A DNA stretch of 64,000 nt from Brucella grignonensis (GCF_002252505.1 NZ_NNRL01000168.1:124001-188000); one strand, 5' to 3'. Counted from the stretch's first letter, positions 43,927 to 53,435 are shown. Numbers and translations are program-made. The notes: generated by a model not told the origin, from the sequence alone.

Positions 43927-45078
43927 TTATTTGATCAGGTTGGCTGTCGTCTCAATGCTCTGGTCGGTATGCACGGTTGCCACGACCGACATGCCCGGGC
44001 GAAGCAGACCGTCGAGTTCACCATTCTGTTCAAGTGCGATACGCACGCCGACGCGCTGAGCTACTTTGGTGAAGTTGCCGGTCGCATTGTCCGGCGGCAG
44101 CAGGCTGAATTCCGATCCCGTTGCCGGTGACAACCGCTCAACATGACCGCGCAGCTCCTTGCCCGGGAATGTATCGACCGTCACGCTGACAACCTGACCC
44201 GGCCTGAACTTGGCCAGCTGCGTTTCCTTGAAATTGGCGACGACATAGAGCTTCGAGACAGGCACGACTGAAACGAGTTGCGACCCGGCCCGCACATATT
44301 GTCCTTCGCGCGCGCCGCTGACCCCCACAACGCCATCCATCGGTGCTGTGATATGGGTACGATCCAGGTCGATCTGCGCGAGCCGCAATGCAGCCTGCTG
44401 ATTGGACAGTTCAGCCTGGGCTTGGTCGGATTGGGTGGCAAGAACGTCCAGCTTCTGACGCTCGGCTGCTATTTCGGCCTGTTTTTCAGCAATCTGCGCT
44501 TCGATGCGTTTGACGTCGGCAATCGCGGCTTCCAGCTTTTGCGCTGTCGACCAGCCGTCTTTCGTGAGAGATGTCTGTCGGTGACCTTCACTGACAACGC
44601 GCTCGCGGTCGGCGTTGAACGCCGCCAGTCCGGCTTCTGCTTGTTCGATCACACGCTGCTGCAAGGTGATGTTGCTCTGCGCATTACGGATTGCGGCCTG
44701 TGCGGCGGCTACGCTAGCTCCGGCCTGATCCACCCGAGCCTGATACTGGGTCGGGTCGATCTGCATCAGCAGTTGTCCAGTCTTGACGTGCTGGTAATCC
44801 TCCACCAGCAGATGCACGATACGCCCGCCAACCTCAGCACTGACCGGTGTTGTGTCGGCGCGCAGATAGGCATTGTCGGTCGCCTGGTTGGTCATGCCTG
44901 CCACCCAGCTTCCCCAGCCAAGCGGAATGACGATGGCAAGACCGATCCCAGCGACAATCACAGATGCGCGGGCAAGGCTGAGATATGTCCGGCGCCGGGC
45001 CTTTCCTGCGATTTTGGGGAGCTCCGGCTTGTCTTTGGCTGGAGCTGGCTGCTGAAAGAGAACAACTGGCTTGTTCAT
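43927..45078 (-). CDS. HlyD/EmrA-family membrane fusion protein
   Basis: The 383-residue adaptor has a cytoplasmic N-terminus, one membrane segment (about 37-60, ASVIVAGIGLAIVIPLGW), a lipoyl-like domain (VSAEVGGRIVHLLVEDYQHVKTGQ), a coiled-coil hairpin rich in Ala/Gln/Glu (about 115-215) and beta-barrel parts (HITAPMDGVVGV, RPGQVVSVTVDTFPG). I chose the ATG at 45078 because upstream codons lack family similarity. It bridges the EmrB-like permease and an outer-membrane factor. Confidence 0.9.
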   Translation of the reverse strand: MNKPVVLFQQPAPAKDKPELPKIAGKARRRTYLSLARASVIVAGIGLAIVIPLGWGSWVAGMTNQATDNAYLRADTTPVSAEVGGRIVHLLVEDYQHVKTGQLLMQIDPTQYQARVDQAGASVAAAQAAIRNAQSNITLQQRVIEQAEAGLAAFNADRERVVSEGHRQTSLTKDGWSTAQKLEAAIADVKRIEAQIAEKQAEIAAERQKLDVLATQSDQAQAELSNQQAALRLAQIDLDRTHITAPMDGVVGVSGAREGQYVRAGSQLVSVVPVSKLYVVANFKETQLAKFRPGQVVSVTVDTFPGKELRGHVERLSPATGSEFSLLPPDNATGNFTKVAQRVGVRIALEQNGELDGLLRPGMSVVATVHTDQSIETTANLIK

Positions 45079-45181
45079 AACACACAGTTCCTCAGTTGAT
45101 TGTCTGAATCGAGATCCGACTGTGAGAGCCAAAAGGCGAAGCCGCGGCTTCGCCTTCAGTTTTGACATGGGATGAGTATCG

Positions 45182-45439
45182 TTAGTTCTGGAAGCTGGAA
45201 GGTGAAGCATCGCCAAAGCGATGAGCCGAACCGTCTTCCCTCACCTGTGTTGCAGGGGTAATCGCCGCCGTGCTCGTGAAATCGAGCTTACGAGCAGGAA
45301 GATTTACATCCTGTCCGGGCAGAACAAATGCTTTATCCTGTGCGGCCATGTCTTCCGGCTGACCGACGAATGGGTTTTCAGCCAGAGCGGCGCCGGTGCT
45401 AAGAACAATTGCGGTAATAGCAAAAGCGATCTTTTTCAT
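45182..45439 (-). CDS. Small exported protein of unknown function
   Basis: The 85-residue protein starts at an ATG at 45439 behind AAGGAGA. It has a signal peptide (IVLSTGAALA, cleavage after about residue 20). The mature part of about 65 residues is polar, without cysteines, and ends GDASPSSFQN. I do not recognise a family. It is the first gene on the minus strand before the EmrAB-like pair and is divergent from a LysR gene, so it may belong to that regulator's targets. Confidence 0.75.
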   Translation of the reverse strand: MKKIAFAITAIVLSTGAALAENPFVGQPEDMAAQDKAFVLPGQDVNLPARKLDFTSTAAITPATQVREDGSAHRFGDASPSSFQN

Positions 45440-45546
45440 TTTCTGTCTCCTTGAAACTTTGGTTTGGCTTGTGAAAATCAAAGCCGTTTGATGGAGCGAA
45501 TATGGTATGTCCCCTTCCATGATTGAAATGATTTGTTATAATCTGA

Positions 45547-45567
45547 ATTATGAGCACTATTCATAAT
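45547..45567. promoter_or_regulatory. Inverted repeat over the LysR start codon
   Basis: ATTATGA (45547-45553) and TCATAAT (45561-45567) are perfect arms separated by seven bases, and the LysR start ATG at 45550 lies inside the left arm. It could be an autoregulatory site or affect translation. Confidence 0.45.
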
Positions 45568-46524
45568 ATCGATCTTAATCTGATCCGTGTTTTCAACGCT
45601 CTGATGGAAGAGCGGAACGTGACCAAGGCCGGAGAGAGACTCAATCTCACCCAGTCGGCAGTCAGTCACGCACTCGGAAAATTGCGATATATTCTGTCAG
45701 ACGAACTGTTCGTGCGCGGCCCGCAGGGCATGCATCCGACGCCACGCGCCGAAGAGCTGTCGCAGCCGCTGCGTTCGGCTCTTGCCGACATATCGGCGGC
45801 ACTTTCACCAGTTCAGTTCGATCCCGCCACGGCGGATATGAGCTTTGTGGTCGCCACTTCCGATTTCTATATCGGCACGCTCTTTCCTGCCGTCATGGAG
45901 CGGCTCGAAAAGGAAGCGCCGGGCATCCGGCTTTGGCTTCGATTGTTCAATGATCTCAATCTGGTCGAAGAACTGGATCGCGGAACTCTGCATCTCGTTG
46001 TCGGTGCTTTCGGACGCATTCCCAGCCGATTCAGGCGGGAGCCGCTGGTATCCGTCGATAATGTCTGGATCATGCGCAAAGACCATCCGGCTTCTTCCGG
46101 TCCGCTGACAATCGAAACACTCGGGCATTATCCACACATTGACGTCTTGTTGTCAGGCCGCGCGGCAATGGAAGCTGCCGGCATGCAAGAACAGGAAGGT
46201 CTCGAGCGCGCGTTTGTAACCAGCAATCCGCCATTTCTTGAGGGGCTGCTACGGGAGGTCGGTCTATCACGCCGTATTGGCGCAACGGTTTCCCTCATTC
46301 TGGCAGTGCCGCCGCTTGTCGCGGCGACCAATATGATCGCCCTGTTACCGCGCAGTGTCGCGGAAACATACAAAGATACTTACGGTCTTGTTCTGCATGA
46401 GGCGCCCTATCCGTTGCCAGCCACTCAGATCAACATGCTATCGCACAATACTTTCGGTGCGCATCCGGCTGTTGCCTGGCTGCGCTCCGTTCTGCGCGAA
46501 GCGATAACAGTTTCCCAGGCCTGA
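45550..46524 (+). CDS. LysR family regulator of the EmrAB-like operon
   Basis: The 324-residue protein has the helix-turn-helix MEERNVTKAGERLNLTQSAVSHALGKLR (shown in part: KAGERLNLTQSAVSHAL, about residues 30-46) and a PBP2-type substrate domain (about 98-310). It resembles the NodD/PcpR-like group with HNIDLNLIRVFNALME at the start. It is divergent from the small exported protein and EmrAB-like genes with 110 bases between them. A terminator hairpin lies downstream. Confidence 0.88.
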   Translation: MSTIHNIDLNLIRVFNALMEERNVTKAGERLNLTQSAVSHALGKLRYILSDELFVRGPQGMHPTPRAEELSQPLRSALADISAALSPVQFDPATADMSFVVATSDFYIGTLFPAVMERLEKEAPGIRLWLRLFNDLNLVEELDRGTLHLVVGAFGRIPSRFRREPLVSVDNVWIMRKDHPASSGPLTIETLGHYPHIDVLLSGRAAMEAAGMQEQEGLERAFVTSNPPFLEGLLREVGLSRRIGATVSLILAVPPLVAATNMIALLPRSVAETYKDTYGLVLHEAPYPLPATQINMLSHNTFGAHPAVAWLRSVLREAITVSQA

Positions 46525-46542
46525 CTCATCAGAAATGACAAA

Positions 46543-46572
46543 AAAACGCCGGGCTGTAACCCGGCGTTCTCT
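46543..46572. terminator. Hairpin terminator between convergent genes
   Basis: AACGCCGGG pairs with CCCGGCGTT around a CTGTAA loop, preceded by an A run and followed by TCTCTT. It ends the LysR gene and, through the A run, possibly the convergent hydrolase gene. Confidence 0.82.
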
Positions 46573-46625
46573 TGCAACGCTCCAACCGACAAGCAAAGCT
46601 CGCTTACCGGAATTGTCGCGGCGGC

Positions 46626-47252
46626 TTATTTGCCGGACGTCATTGTGTTGTAGCTGGTGATCAGGTTGCGATAATCCGGAATGTGGTTGGCAAACAGCGT
46701 GCCCAGACCTTCAATATCGTTGCGCCAGTCGCGATGCAGCTCACAGGCAACCCCGAACCAGGTCATCAGCTGCACACCGGCTGCACTCATGCGGTCCCAT
46801 GCCGAATGGCGGGTCACTTCATTGAAGGTGCCCGATGCATCGGTGACGACAAAGACGTCGAAACCGGCTTCGATAGCGGACAATGCCGGGAAAGCCACAC
46901 AGACTTCGGTTACGACACCAGCGATGAGCAGTTGCTTCTTGCCGGTAGCCTTCACCGCCTTGACGAATTCCTCATTGTCCCAGGCGTTGATCTGGCCAGG
47001 GCGAGCGATATAGGGCGCATCGGGGAATGTTTCCTTCAGCTCCGGCACCAACGGGCCATTCGGGCCGTTTTCAAAACTGGTGGTCAGAACAGTCGGCAGC
47101 TTGAAATACTTGGCGAGATCGGCGAGCGCCAGCACATTGTTCTTGAACTTGTCCGGGTCGAAATCCCGCACCAGCGACAGCAGACCGGTCTGGTGATCGA
47201 CGAGAAGAACCGCAACATCATCCTTGTTGAGGCGTACATATGGCTTGGTCAT
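46626..47252 (-). CDS. Isochorismatase-fold hydrolase (YcaC type)
   Basis: The 208-residue protein is an intact YcaC-like hydrolase with Asp19 in VLLVDHQTGL, GPNGPLVPELKE, YIARPGQINAWDN, and nucleophile Cys118 in VVTEVCVAFPAL, the normal positions and length. The substrate is unknown for the whole group. It is divergent from a LysR gene (start 47400). The truncated gene at 35585 looks like a damaged relative of this one. Confidence 0.92.
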   Translation of the reverse strand: MTKPYVRLNKDDVAVLLVDHQTGLLSLVRDFDPDKFKNNVLALADLAKYFKLPTVLTTSFENGPNGPLVPELKETFPDAPYIARPGQINAWDNEEFVKAVKATGKKQLLIAGVVTEVCVAFPALSAIEAGFDVFVVTDASGTFNEVTRHSAWDRMSAAGVQLMTWFGVACELHRDWRNDIEGLGTLFANHIPDYRNLITSYNTMTSGK

Positions 47253-47399
47253 CGACGTTTCCTTTCAGGAAGTCAGAGGATAGATCGCCACCCGTATATT
47301 CGTGTAACGTTTGGCGTTGGTGGAATGAACGAAAGCTATCTCAGCAACGAAAAGCGCAAAAGATTGTCAAAATCGACGCTGCGTTCTATTAATGGAACG

Positions 47400-48347
47400 A
47401 TGGAAGACCTGAACGACCTTTATTACTTTGTGCAGGTGGTTGATCATGGCGGCTTCGCGCAGGCAGGCCGTGCCATCGGCCTGCCAAAATCGAAACTGAG
47501 CCGCCGCATCGCGCTTCTGGAGGAGCGGCTGGGCGTCCGCCTGATCCAGCGCTCGTCGCGCCATTTTTCCGTCACCGATATCGGGCGTGAATATTACCGC
47601 CGCTGTCTGGCAGTTCTGGTCGAAGCGGAAGCTGCCACTGCTTTCATTGCGCAGCATCGCGACGAGCCGCGAGGTGTGGTTCGGTTAAGCTGCCCGACAG
47701 CGCTGATTTCATTCCAGTTCGGGGCGTTATTTGCCAAGTTTCTCACAGCCTATCCGAAGGTGGACCTACATCTGGAAAGCACCAATCGCCGTGTTGACGT
47801 GATCGGCGAACGTTTCGATGTTTCCATCCGCGTACGGTTTCCGCCGCTGGAGCAAACCGATCTTTTGATGCGCAAACTGGACGACAGTTCGCAGTATCTG
47901 GTCGCGCGGCCGGGCTTCCTCAATGAACCTGTGACCACACCGGCTGATCTGGTGGGGCTCCCAAGCCTCGCATGGACATCAGCCTCCCATAATTACGAAT
48001 GGCGGCTTGAAAAGCACAATGGCGAGCGCGCCGTCATTCCGCACCGCCCCCGCTTTCTGACTGACGACATGGCGGCCTTACGCGATGCGGCGCTGGACGG
48101 TGCCGGGATCGTGCAGCTGCCAACCATGATGATCTGGCGGGACCTTGCCGCAGGCACGTTGGTGCCTGTCCTGCCCGAATGGCGTCCGGCTGCGGGCATC
48201 GTCCATGCGGTATTTCCATCCCGACGTGGTCTACTGCCCTCGGTACGCACGCTGATCGACTTTCTGGCGCGGGAATGTGCCGTGCAACGCAAAGCTATCG
48301 ACGAAAGTATTTTCTGGCCGGAAGCAGGAGAAAATACTGAAACGTGA
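47400..48347 (+). CDS. LysR family regulator, divergent from YcaC-type gene
   Basis: The 315-residue protein begins MEDLNDLYYFVQVVDHGGFA with the recognition region LPKSKLSRRIALLEERLG, followed by a LysR_substrate domain. An in-frame ATG at 47325 would add 25 residues, and the frame stays open far upstream over the antisense of the hydrolase gene, which I take as chance. It is a paralogue of the LysR encoded at 33382-34323, and each controls (by position) a divergent isochorismatase-fold gene. Confidence 0.87.
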   Translation: MEDLNDLYYFVQVVDHGGFAQAGRAIGLPKSKLSRRIALLEERLGVRLIQRSSRHFSVTDIGREYYRRCLAVLVEAEAATAFIAQHRDEPRGVVRLSCPTALISFQFGALFAKFLTAYPKVDLHLESTNRRVDVIGERFDVSIRVRFPPLEQTDLLMRKLDDSSQYLVARPGFLNEPVTTPADLVGLPSLAWTSASHNYEWRLEKHNGERAVIPHRPRFLTDDMAALRDAALDGAGIVQLPTMMIWRDLAAGTLVPVLPEWRPAAGIVHAVFPSRRGLLPSVRTLIDFLARECAVQRKAIDESIFWPEAGENTET

Positions 48348-48712
48348 AGGCGACGACACGGCAATAACGCGAATTTAATAGGATGCGCATGATACCGGTG
48401 CATCAATCTGCACCCAACATTGATCTCTCTGGTCATCCCCCAATAATCAATGGAGTTTAAAAGTAGAATTTCCTCGGCGTTGTAATCGGGGAGATTTTGA
48501 TGAAGGCTTAGGATGATGAGAGCTGCGCAGAAACAGAAAATGGTTGCGCAAATTCTACCGAAGTACCCCGTTTAAAATGAGCGATTGTCCAATCTGGTGT
48601 CGCGAGGACAGCTTCAATTTGAATTGGGGAGCAGGAGGCATGTGTTGCTGCTTGTGCATCATATGAACGAGCGCGATACTTGGGAGTGGCGGCACTTTCT
48701 TTTGCAAAACAT
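48348..48712. other. 365-base gap without recognisable gene
   Basis: Between the tail ends of two LysR genes. Two minus-strand frames stay open for 50-65 codons just past the LysR stop at 48713, but neither has a convincing start and I recognise neither. It may be a gene remnant. No clear repeat or insertion sequence end is visible. Confidence 0.35.
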
Positions 48713-49612
48713 TTATTGAGACACTTTCGGCTTTCCGAACTTTCTAACTGAAAAATCGAGGAAGGTTCTTAACTTAGGTGTCATTCGCCTGTCGGCAGCA
48801 TAAAGTGCGTGGAGCTGACGCGCAGGCGGTTCATAATCCTGTAGGATGCGACGCAATCGACCCGACACTAACTCGTCAGAAACCAGTTCGAGCGGTTGCA
48901 ATAGCACGCCCATGCCAGATACTGCGGCAGCGCGAAGAGCTTCACCGCTATCGGTAGCAAATCGACCTTTGATTGGAATCTCGATTGGCCCGTTAGGGCC
49001 ATTGAAATTCCAGTTTGCGCGAAGCGACGTATGAGAAAATACGAGGCACTCGTGCTCCTTTAAGTCTTCGGGTGTTAATATCGGACTTGCCGATTTGAGA
49101 TATTCAGGAGCCGCACACAACACGAGACGAAGTGGGGCAAGCCGACGTGCCGCAAGTGAGCTATCGGGTAACTCGCCGGTCCTGAAAACCACATCAAAGC
49201 CATCTTCTATAAGGTCCACCGGACGATTGCTAAGGCTAAGATCCACGGACACTTCGGGGTGATCTGCTAGATATTCCGGTAACTCAGGCGCCAGTGCCCG
49301 GCTGCCAAATGTAACAGGTGCACTGATGCGAAGCCGTCCCCGAGCCGTTGATCTGGTCTCGGCGATCATCATTTCGGCTGCTTCGAACTCAGCAAGGATC
49401 GTCTTCGCGTGTTCATAAAATATGCGGCCACTATCGCTTAAGCTCTGTTTTCGTGTGGTGCGGTTCAGCAACTTTATTCCTAAAGTCTGTTCTAAGTGCC
49501 TTATGTGCTTTCCAGCCAATTGAGAAGAGATATCGAGTTCGTTGGCGGCTGCAGAAATCGAACCAAACTCAACGGTTTTCACGAGAATAGCCAGCGATTG
49601 CAATCGATCCAT
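48713..49612 (-). CDS. LysR family regulator, divergent from alpha/beta hydrolase
   Basis: The 299-residue protein starts MDRLQSLAILVKTVEFGS with helix-turn-helix AANELDISSQLAGKHIRHLE, and has a PBP2 domain of the CrgA-like type (FEAAEMMIAETRSTARGRLRIS in its linker). I chose the ATG at 49612; the frame extends 13 codons upstream. It is divergent from the exported alpha/beta hydrolase gene, with 123 AT-rich bases between, holding a small CATTT-C-AAATG dyad near 49665. Confidence 0.88.
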   Translation of the reverse strand: MDRLQSLAILVKTVEFGSISAAANELDISSQLAGKHIRHLEQTLGIKLLNRTTRKQSLSDSGRIFYEHAKTILAEFEAAEMMIAETRSTARGRLRISAPVTFGSRALAPELPEYLADHPEVSVDLSLSNRPVDLIEDGFDVVFRTGELPDSSLAARRLAPLRLVLCAAPEYLKSASPILTPEDLKEHECLVFSHTSLRANWNFNGPNGPIEIPIKGRFATDSGEALRAAAVSGMGVLLQPLELVSDELVSGRLRRILQDYEPPARQLHALYAADRRMTPKLRTFLDFSVRKFGKPKVSQ

Positions 49613-49735
49613 TAGAAACACCACATTGTTAGTCTTAAAATAATAAGCCAATTTATATCATATCATTTCAAATGTATATGTGGCGCCATCTCAAATGAAT
49701 ATCACTTTAAGAGTTCAAACGAAGGAACACGGAAG

Positions 49736-50515
49736 ATGCCCTCCTTTACAAGGAAAGTAGCAATGGCCGCAGCACTAAGCAGTAGTGTAGTTTCAGCTAA
49801 CGCATCCCAGATCACGCAGACAGAAGCCGAGAAGCCAACAATTGTGCTGGTTCATGGTGCGTTTGCAGATGGATCCACATGGCGAAAAGTAGTTCCCCTG
49901 CTGCAACAGGAAGGCTTGAAAGTGGTTGCAGTTCAGAACCCATTGACGTCGCTTGCCGATGATGTGGCGACCACCCGTCGCGCATTGGATGCACAGACTG
50001 GTCCAGTCGTTCTCGTCGGCCATTCCTGGGGCGGAGCTGTTATAACCGAAGCAGGGGAACACGAACGGGTCAAAGCTCTCGTATATGTGGCAGCCTTTGC
50101 ACCATCACAGGGGCAGTCAGTTGTTGACATGTCCAAGAACTATCCGACCCCGTCTGGCTTTGCCCATATCAATGCCGACAAGGAAGGGTATTTGACATTG
50201 ACCGCCGAAGGCGTCGCCAATCATCTGGCACAGGATCTCCCGGCGGAGGAAACCAAGGTGATGACCGCACTTCAAGGTCCAGTGCGTGGAACTAACTTCG
50301 AAGATAAAGTCAAGTTTGCCGCTTGGACAACAAGACCCTCTACATACATCATCAGTGAAGATGACCGGATGTTGCAGCCGGAATTGCAAAAAGAGATGGC
50401 CAAAAAAATCTCTGCAAAGGTGGTGAGCTTGAAGGCGGGACATGCCCCTCATTTGTCTCATCCAAATGAAGTTGCGAAAGTCATTCTTGAAGCTGTCAGC
50501 AATCTAGAGAATTAA
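49736..50515 (+). CDS. Exported alpha/beta hydrolase
   Basis: The 259-residue protein has a signal peptide (about 1-24, SSVVSANAS). Its hydrolase fold has the oxyanion region VLVHGAFADGSTW, nucleophile Ser97 in GHSWGG, an acid in SEDDRM, and the catalytic His in AGHAPHLSHP. It resembles salicylate esterase/MES-like hydrolases common in proteobacteria, usually next to a LysR gene as here. The substrate is probably a small ester or lactone, not determined. Confidence 0.88.
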   Translation: MPSFTRKVAMAAALSSSVVSANASQITQTEAEKPTIVLVHGAFADGSTWRKVVPLLQQEGLKVVAVQNPLTSLADDVATTRRALDAQTGPVVLVGHSWGGAVITEAGEHERVKALVYVAAFAPSQGQSVVDMSKNYPTPSGFAHINADKEGYLTLTAEGVANHLAQDLPAEETKVMTALQGPVRGTNFEDKVKFAAWTTRPSTYIISEDDRMLQPELQKEMAKKISAKVVSLKAGHAPHLSHPNEVAKVILEAVSNLEN

Positions 50516-50619
50516 TTGTACAAAGTGATGCAGGCGCGGAGCAGTAACAACCGTGCCTGCAAATTTTATTATTTCCTGCAGCCCACGCCAAAGTAATACG
50601 TCACCTATATTGCCTCATC

Positions 50620-51489
50620 TCATTCTTTGAGCTTTGAAACTGATTTCAAAAAATCCCATACTACACGCATTCTGGTTATGCGCCGAAGTTCGACAGGCAT
50701 CAACATCCAATAAGTTCGCTGAAAGCTCACCGTTTCACTTAGAAGAGGTTGAAGACCATAATCCGCTGCGAGATAGCCAGGTAACAATCCTATTCCTCCT
50801 CCACAACTGACTGCTGCGAGCTGCGAAAAAATGCTGGTGCTACGCAAACTCACATTCGCTCCAAGGACCAAATCTGTGATCGACGGCAAGTCCTTCGCAG
50901 GACCAGTTTCCCCGAGATATCCAATAAACCGGTGTTTCTTTAGGTCCGATAAATTGTATATCGGTTCATTCTGTTGGAGATATTCGGGAGCAGCATAAAG
51001 CTTCAAAGTATAATCACACAATTTCGTTATAGTATATGGACCACGTTCGGGGCGATCCAGAGTAATTACGATATCAGCCTCATTTCGCGAAAGGTGAATG
51101 GGGCGAGGCTAAACAATCAGATCAATCGATAACCCTGGGTGACCTGACAGGAAAGCGGGAATCTGTGACGAGATAGAACCAACCGCATATCCCTCAACGC
51201 AGCCGACTCTTACAACCCCGGTTACATTTTCATCAGTTTTTTCAGAGCTGGTGTCGATACACGAAAACTGGTCCTCGATCGATTGAGCAATTGAAAGCAG
51301 GGCTTCTCCTTGCAAAGTCAAAGAGTAGCCATTTTTGCTACGCGTAAAAAGTGGAGCTCCCGTCGCAATTTCAAGTCTCTGCACACGTCTGGAAACGGTC
51401 GTGTGTTTTACTTCCAGCCGCCGTGCAGCCTCAGTCAGCGTCTTCACTCGTGCCAATTCGAGAAAATACCGCAGGTCATCCCATTCCAC
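50620..51489 (-). pseudogene. LysR family regulator interrupted by an in-frame amber codon
   Basis: Codons from the ATG at 51489 to the stop at 50620 form one continuous frame of 290 codons, the normal LysR length, broken only by a TAG at 51109-51111 (codon 127). Before it: MEWDDLRYFLELARVKTLTE and a complete helix-turn-helix. After it: the sense continues with HLSRNEADIVITLDRPERG, KLYAAPEYLQ and VSCGGGIGLLPGYLAADYG. In relatives this position is often glutamine, so CAG to TAG is the simplest change. As read only the DNA-binding half would be made, which could act as an unliganded or dominant form. The likely target was the ALDH gene upstream. Confidence 0.88.
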
Positions 51490-51612
51490 GCGAGAACCTC
51501 ATCTTAAACGGCCAAGCATATAACATTTTTCTGCCCGGCCGTTAGCTGACTACATTGCGCATTAACGACGCAAAAACTGATCATGAGTTTTCAACGGCCT
51601 ATTGTCCATTGG

Positions 51613-53019
51613 TTATTTGGCAACGCTAATGACTACTCTTTGACTGTATTCAGCCAAGCCCAATGCACCATAGTCTGCTCCCAATCCTGATTCTTTCGCA
51701 CCTCCGAACGGCACGTGTGGTGCGATATGGAGATGCTGATTGATCCAAACTGTTCCAGCTTGAAGCTGTTGCGCAACTTCGCGCGCCTTCACGAGATCGC
51801 TGGACCAGACAGACCCACCCAAACCATAGGTCGTCGAGTTCGCACTTTCGATCGCGTCATCCAAATTCTCGTAACGAATTACAGGTAGAATGGGTGCGAA
51901 TTGTTCTTCATCGACAAGTATACTTCCGTCTTTGATATCGCGAACAATGGTGGGTTCGATGAAATAACCGTCACCTACTCCACGTTTACCGCCCGCAACA
52001 ATGGTGCCGTCTGTTTCTGCGATTTTCAAGAAATGCTGAGCCTTTTCGAACTGAGCTTTGTTTTGAACAGGTCCAATTTTTACCCCTTGTTCAAAACCGC
52101 TGCCGATAGTGGCATCCTTTGCGAGTTTCGCCAGTTCATCACACAACTCATCATAGATTGAAGAATGAGCGTAGACCCTTTTTAAGGCAATGCAAACCTG
52201 ACCGGCATTTGTGAATGCAGCGTCAAAAATCTTCGATGCTGTTGGCTGGATGTCTACATCATCCAATACAATGCCAGCATCGTTGCCACCCAGCTCAAGC
52301 GTTAAACGCTTTATTGTCTCCGACACGGTTTTATATACCTTCTTTCCGGTCTCTGTAGAGCCTGTGAAAGAAACCTTTGCGACATCTGGATGACTGGTCA
52401 AAAGAGAACCAAGGTCATTTTCATCCACAATAACGTTTACAACACCGGCCGGGAACACCTTCTGCGCCAACTCCCCGATGAGCAAAGCGGTGATTGGTGT
52501 GGTTGGCGCTGGCTTCAATACAAAAGTATTTCCCATCAGAGTTGAAAAAGTCAGCTTGTTTAAATTTAGCAGGAAAGGAAAATTCCATGGTGTTATGCCT
52601 GCAACGACGCCAAGTGGTTTGTGATGCAGTTCGATGTGCATCTGTTCGTCATTCTGGATAACTTCGACAGGTAAGTCGATTGTTGCAAGTTCTCTCATGA
52701 ACTGAGCAGTATTATCAACTTCCCATTCGGCTTCCGCTAACGGCTTTCCCTGTTCCCTTGTCAACGTTCGAACGAGCTTTTCCCTCTCGACATCGATCAG
52801 GTCAGCCAGCTCAACAATCTTCGCACGGCGATTTTCCAGAGGTGTCGTAGACCAGCCGCGAAAAGCTCGCTTTGCTGCGGCTACAGCCGCTTCCAGTTGC
52901 TTAACCGATGCGCGCGGCACACGCGCAAAAGCTTTCCCTTCTGCCGGATCTATCACTTCAAGGAAGCCATCACCGTCAATCAGTTCACCATCGATCAGCA
53001 GTTTGTAGCTCGTGTCCAT
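51613..53019 (-). CDS. NAD(P)-dependent aldehyde dehydrogenase
   Basis: The 468-residue protein is a complete ALDH: GITPWNFPF, cofactor loop FTGSTETGKK, general base Glu242 in LELGGNDAGI, nucleophile Cys276 in NAGQVCIALKR, and C-terminal PFGGAKESGLG. The start at 53019 has GGGAGGAG upstream. It is of the betaine/succinate-semialdehyde/phenylacetaldehyde breadth and cannot be narrowed. The broken LysR lies downstream on the same strand, and an HIBADH gene is divergent from it. A route that oxidises an alcohol or semialdehyde is possible. Confidence 0.9.
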   Translation of the reverse strand: MDTSYKLLIDGELIDGDGFLEVIDPAEGKAFARVPRASVKQLEAAVAAAKRAFRGWSTTPLENRRAKIVELADLIDVEREKLVRTLTREQGKPLAEAEWEVDNTAQFMRELATIDLPVEVIQNDEQMHIELHHKPLGVVAGITPWNFPFLLNLNKLTFSTLMGNTFVLKPAPTTPITALLIGELAQKVFPAGVVNVIVDENDLGSLLTSHPDVAKVSFTGSTETGKKVYKTVSETIKRLTLELGGNDAGIVLDDVDIQPTASKIFDAAFTNAGQVCIALKRVYAHSSIYDELCDELAKLAKDATIGSGFEQGVKIGPVQNKAQFEKAQHFLKIAETDGTIVAGGKRGVGDGYFIEPTIVRDIKDGSILVDEEQFAPILPVIRYENLDDAIESANSTTYGLGGSVWSSDLVKAREVAQQLQAGTVWINQHLHIAPHVPFGGAKESGLGADYGALGLAEYSQRVVISVAK

Positions 53020-53435
53020 TATTGGGCTCCTCCCGGTTATCAAAACTCTCAGCCACCAATAGCCTCCGCCATTGCCTCACGTTCTGAGATGCTATTCACA
53101 TTCACCGGCAAACAGGATGCGCAATACTTCAACACAATTGAATAGACCAAAAACGCACAATCGCTGAACATGGGAGGGTGTTTCCGTTCATGGGGTGCAA
53201 TGGTAGCGTTCCAATATGCAGCATCGCTCTGCTGCCAGAGGCAATTCTCATTTTCAGATTCATGATGGGAAGAAAGGTTACTGAGAAGGACCTAAACATT
53301 ACAGGTCAATTTCAGGGAAGAGCGGCCGCCAGATCCGTCAAACGATGCAAAACCAACGTGTTATAGCGGATGGTTAAAACTTATGCCGGGTAAAAAATGA
53401 GCTTAGACGAATCCAGCTTTGAAGGAGGAGGATTG
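53020..53435. other. 416-base intergenic region, nothing recognised
   Basis: Between divergent aldehyde dehydrogenase and HIBADH-family genes. Short frames exist (for example 62 codons from 53178) but show no family features. It should contain two promoters. A GGAGGAGG ribosome-binding site precedes 53436. Confidence 0.4.

Noticed and set aside
43429..44130. 233-codon plus-strand frame
   Set aside because: It is antisense across the EmrB-like and HlyD-like genes, without motifs.
46572..47399. Long N-terminal extension of the LysR gene at 47400
   Set aside because: It is antisense to the YcaC-type hydrolase gene and lacks coding features; LysR homology begins at 47400.
53178..53366. 62-codon frame between ALDH and HIBADH genes
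   Set aside because: It has no ribosome-binding site, no family features and atypical composition; treated as chance.
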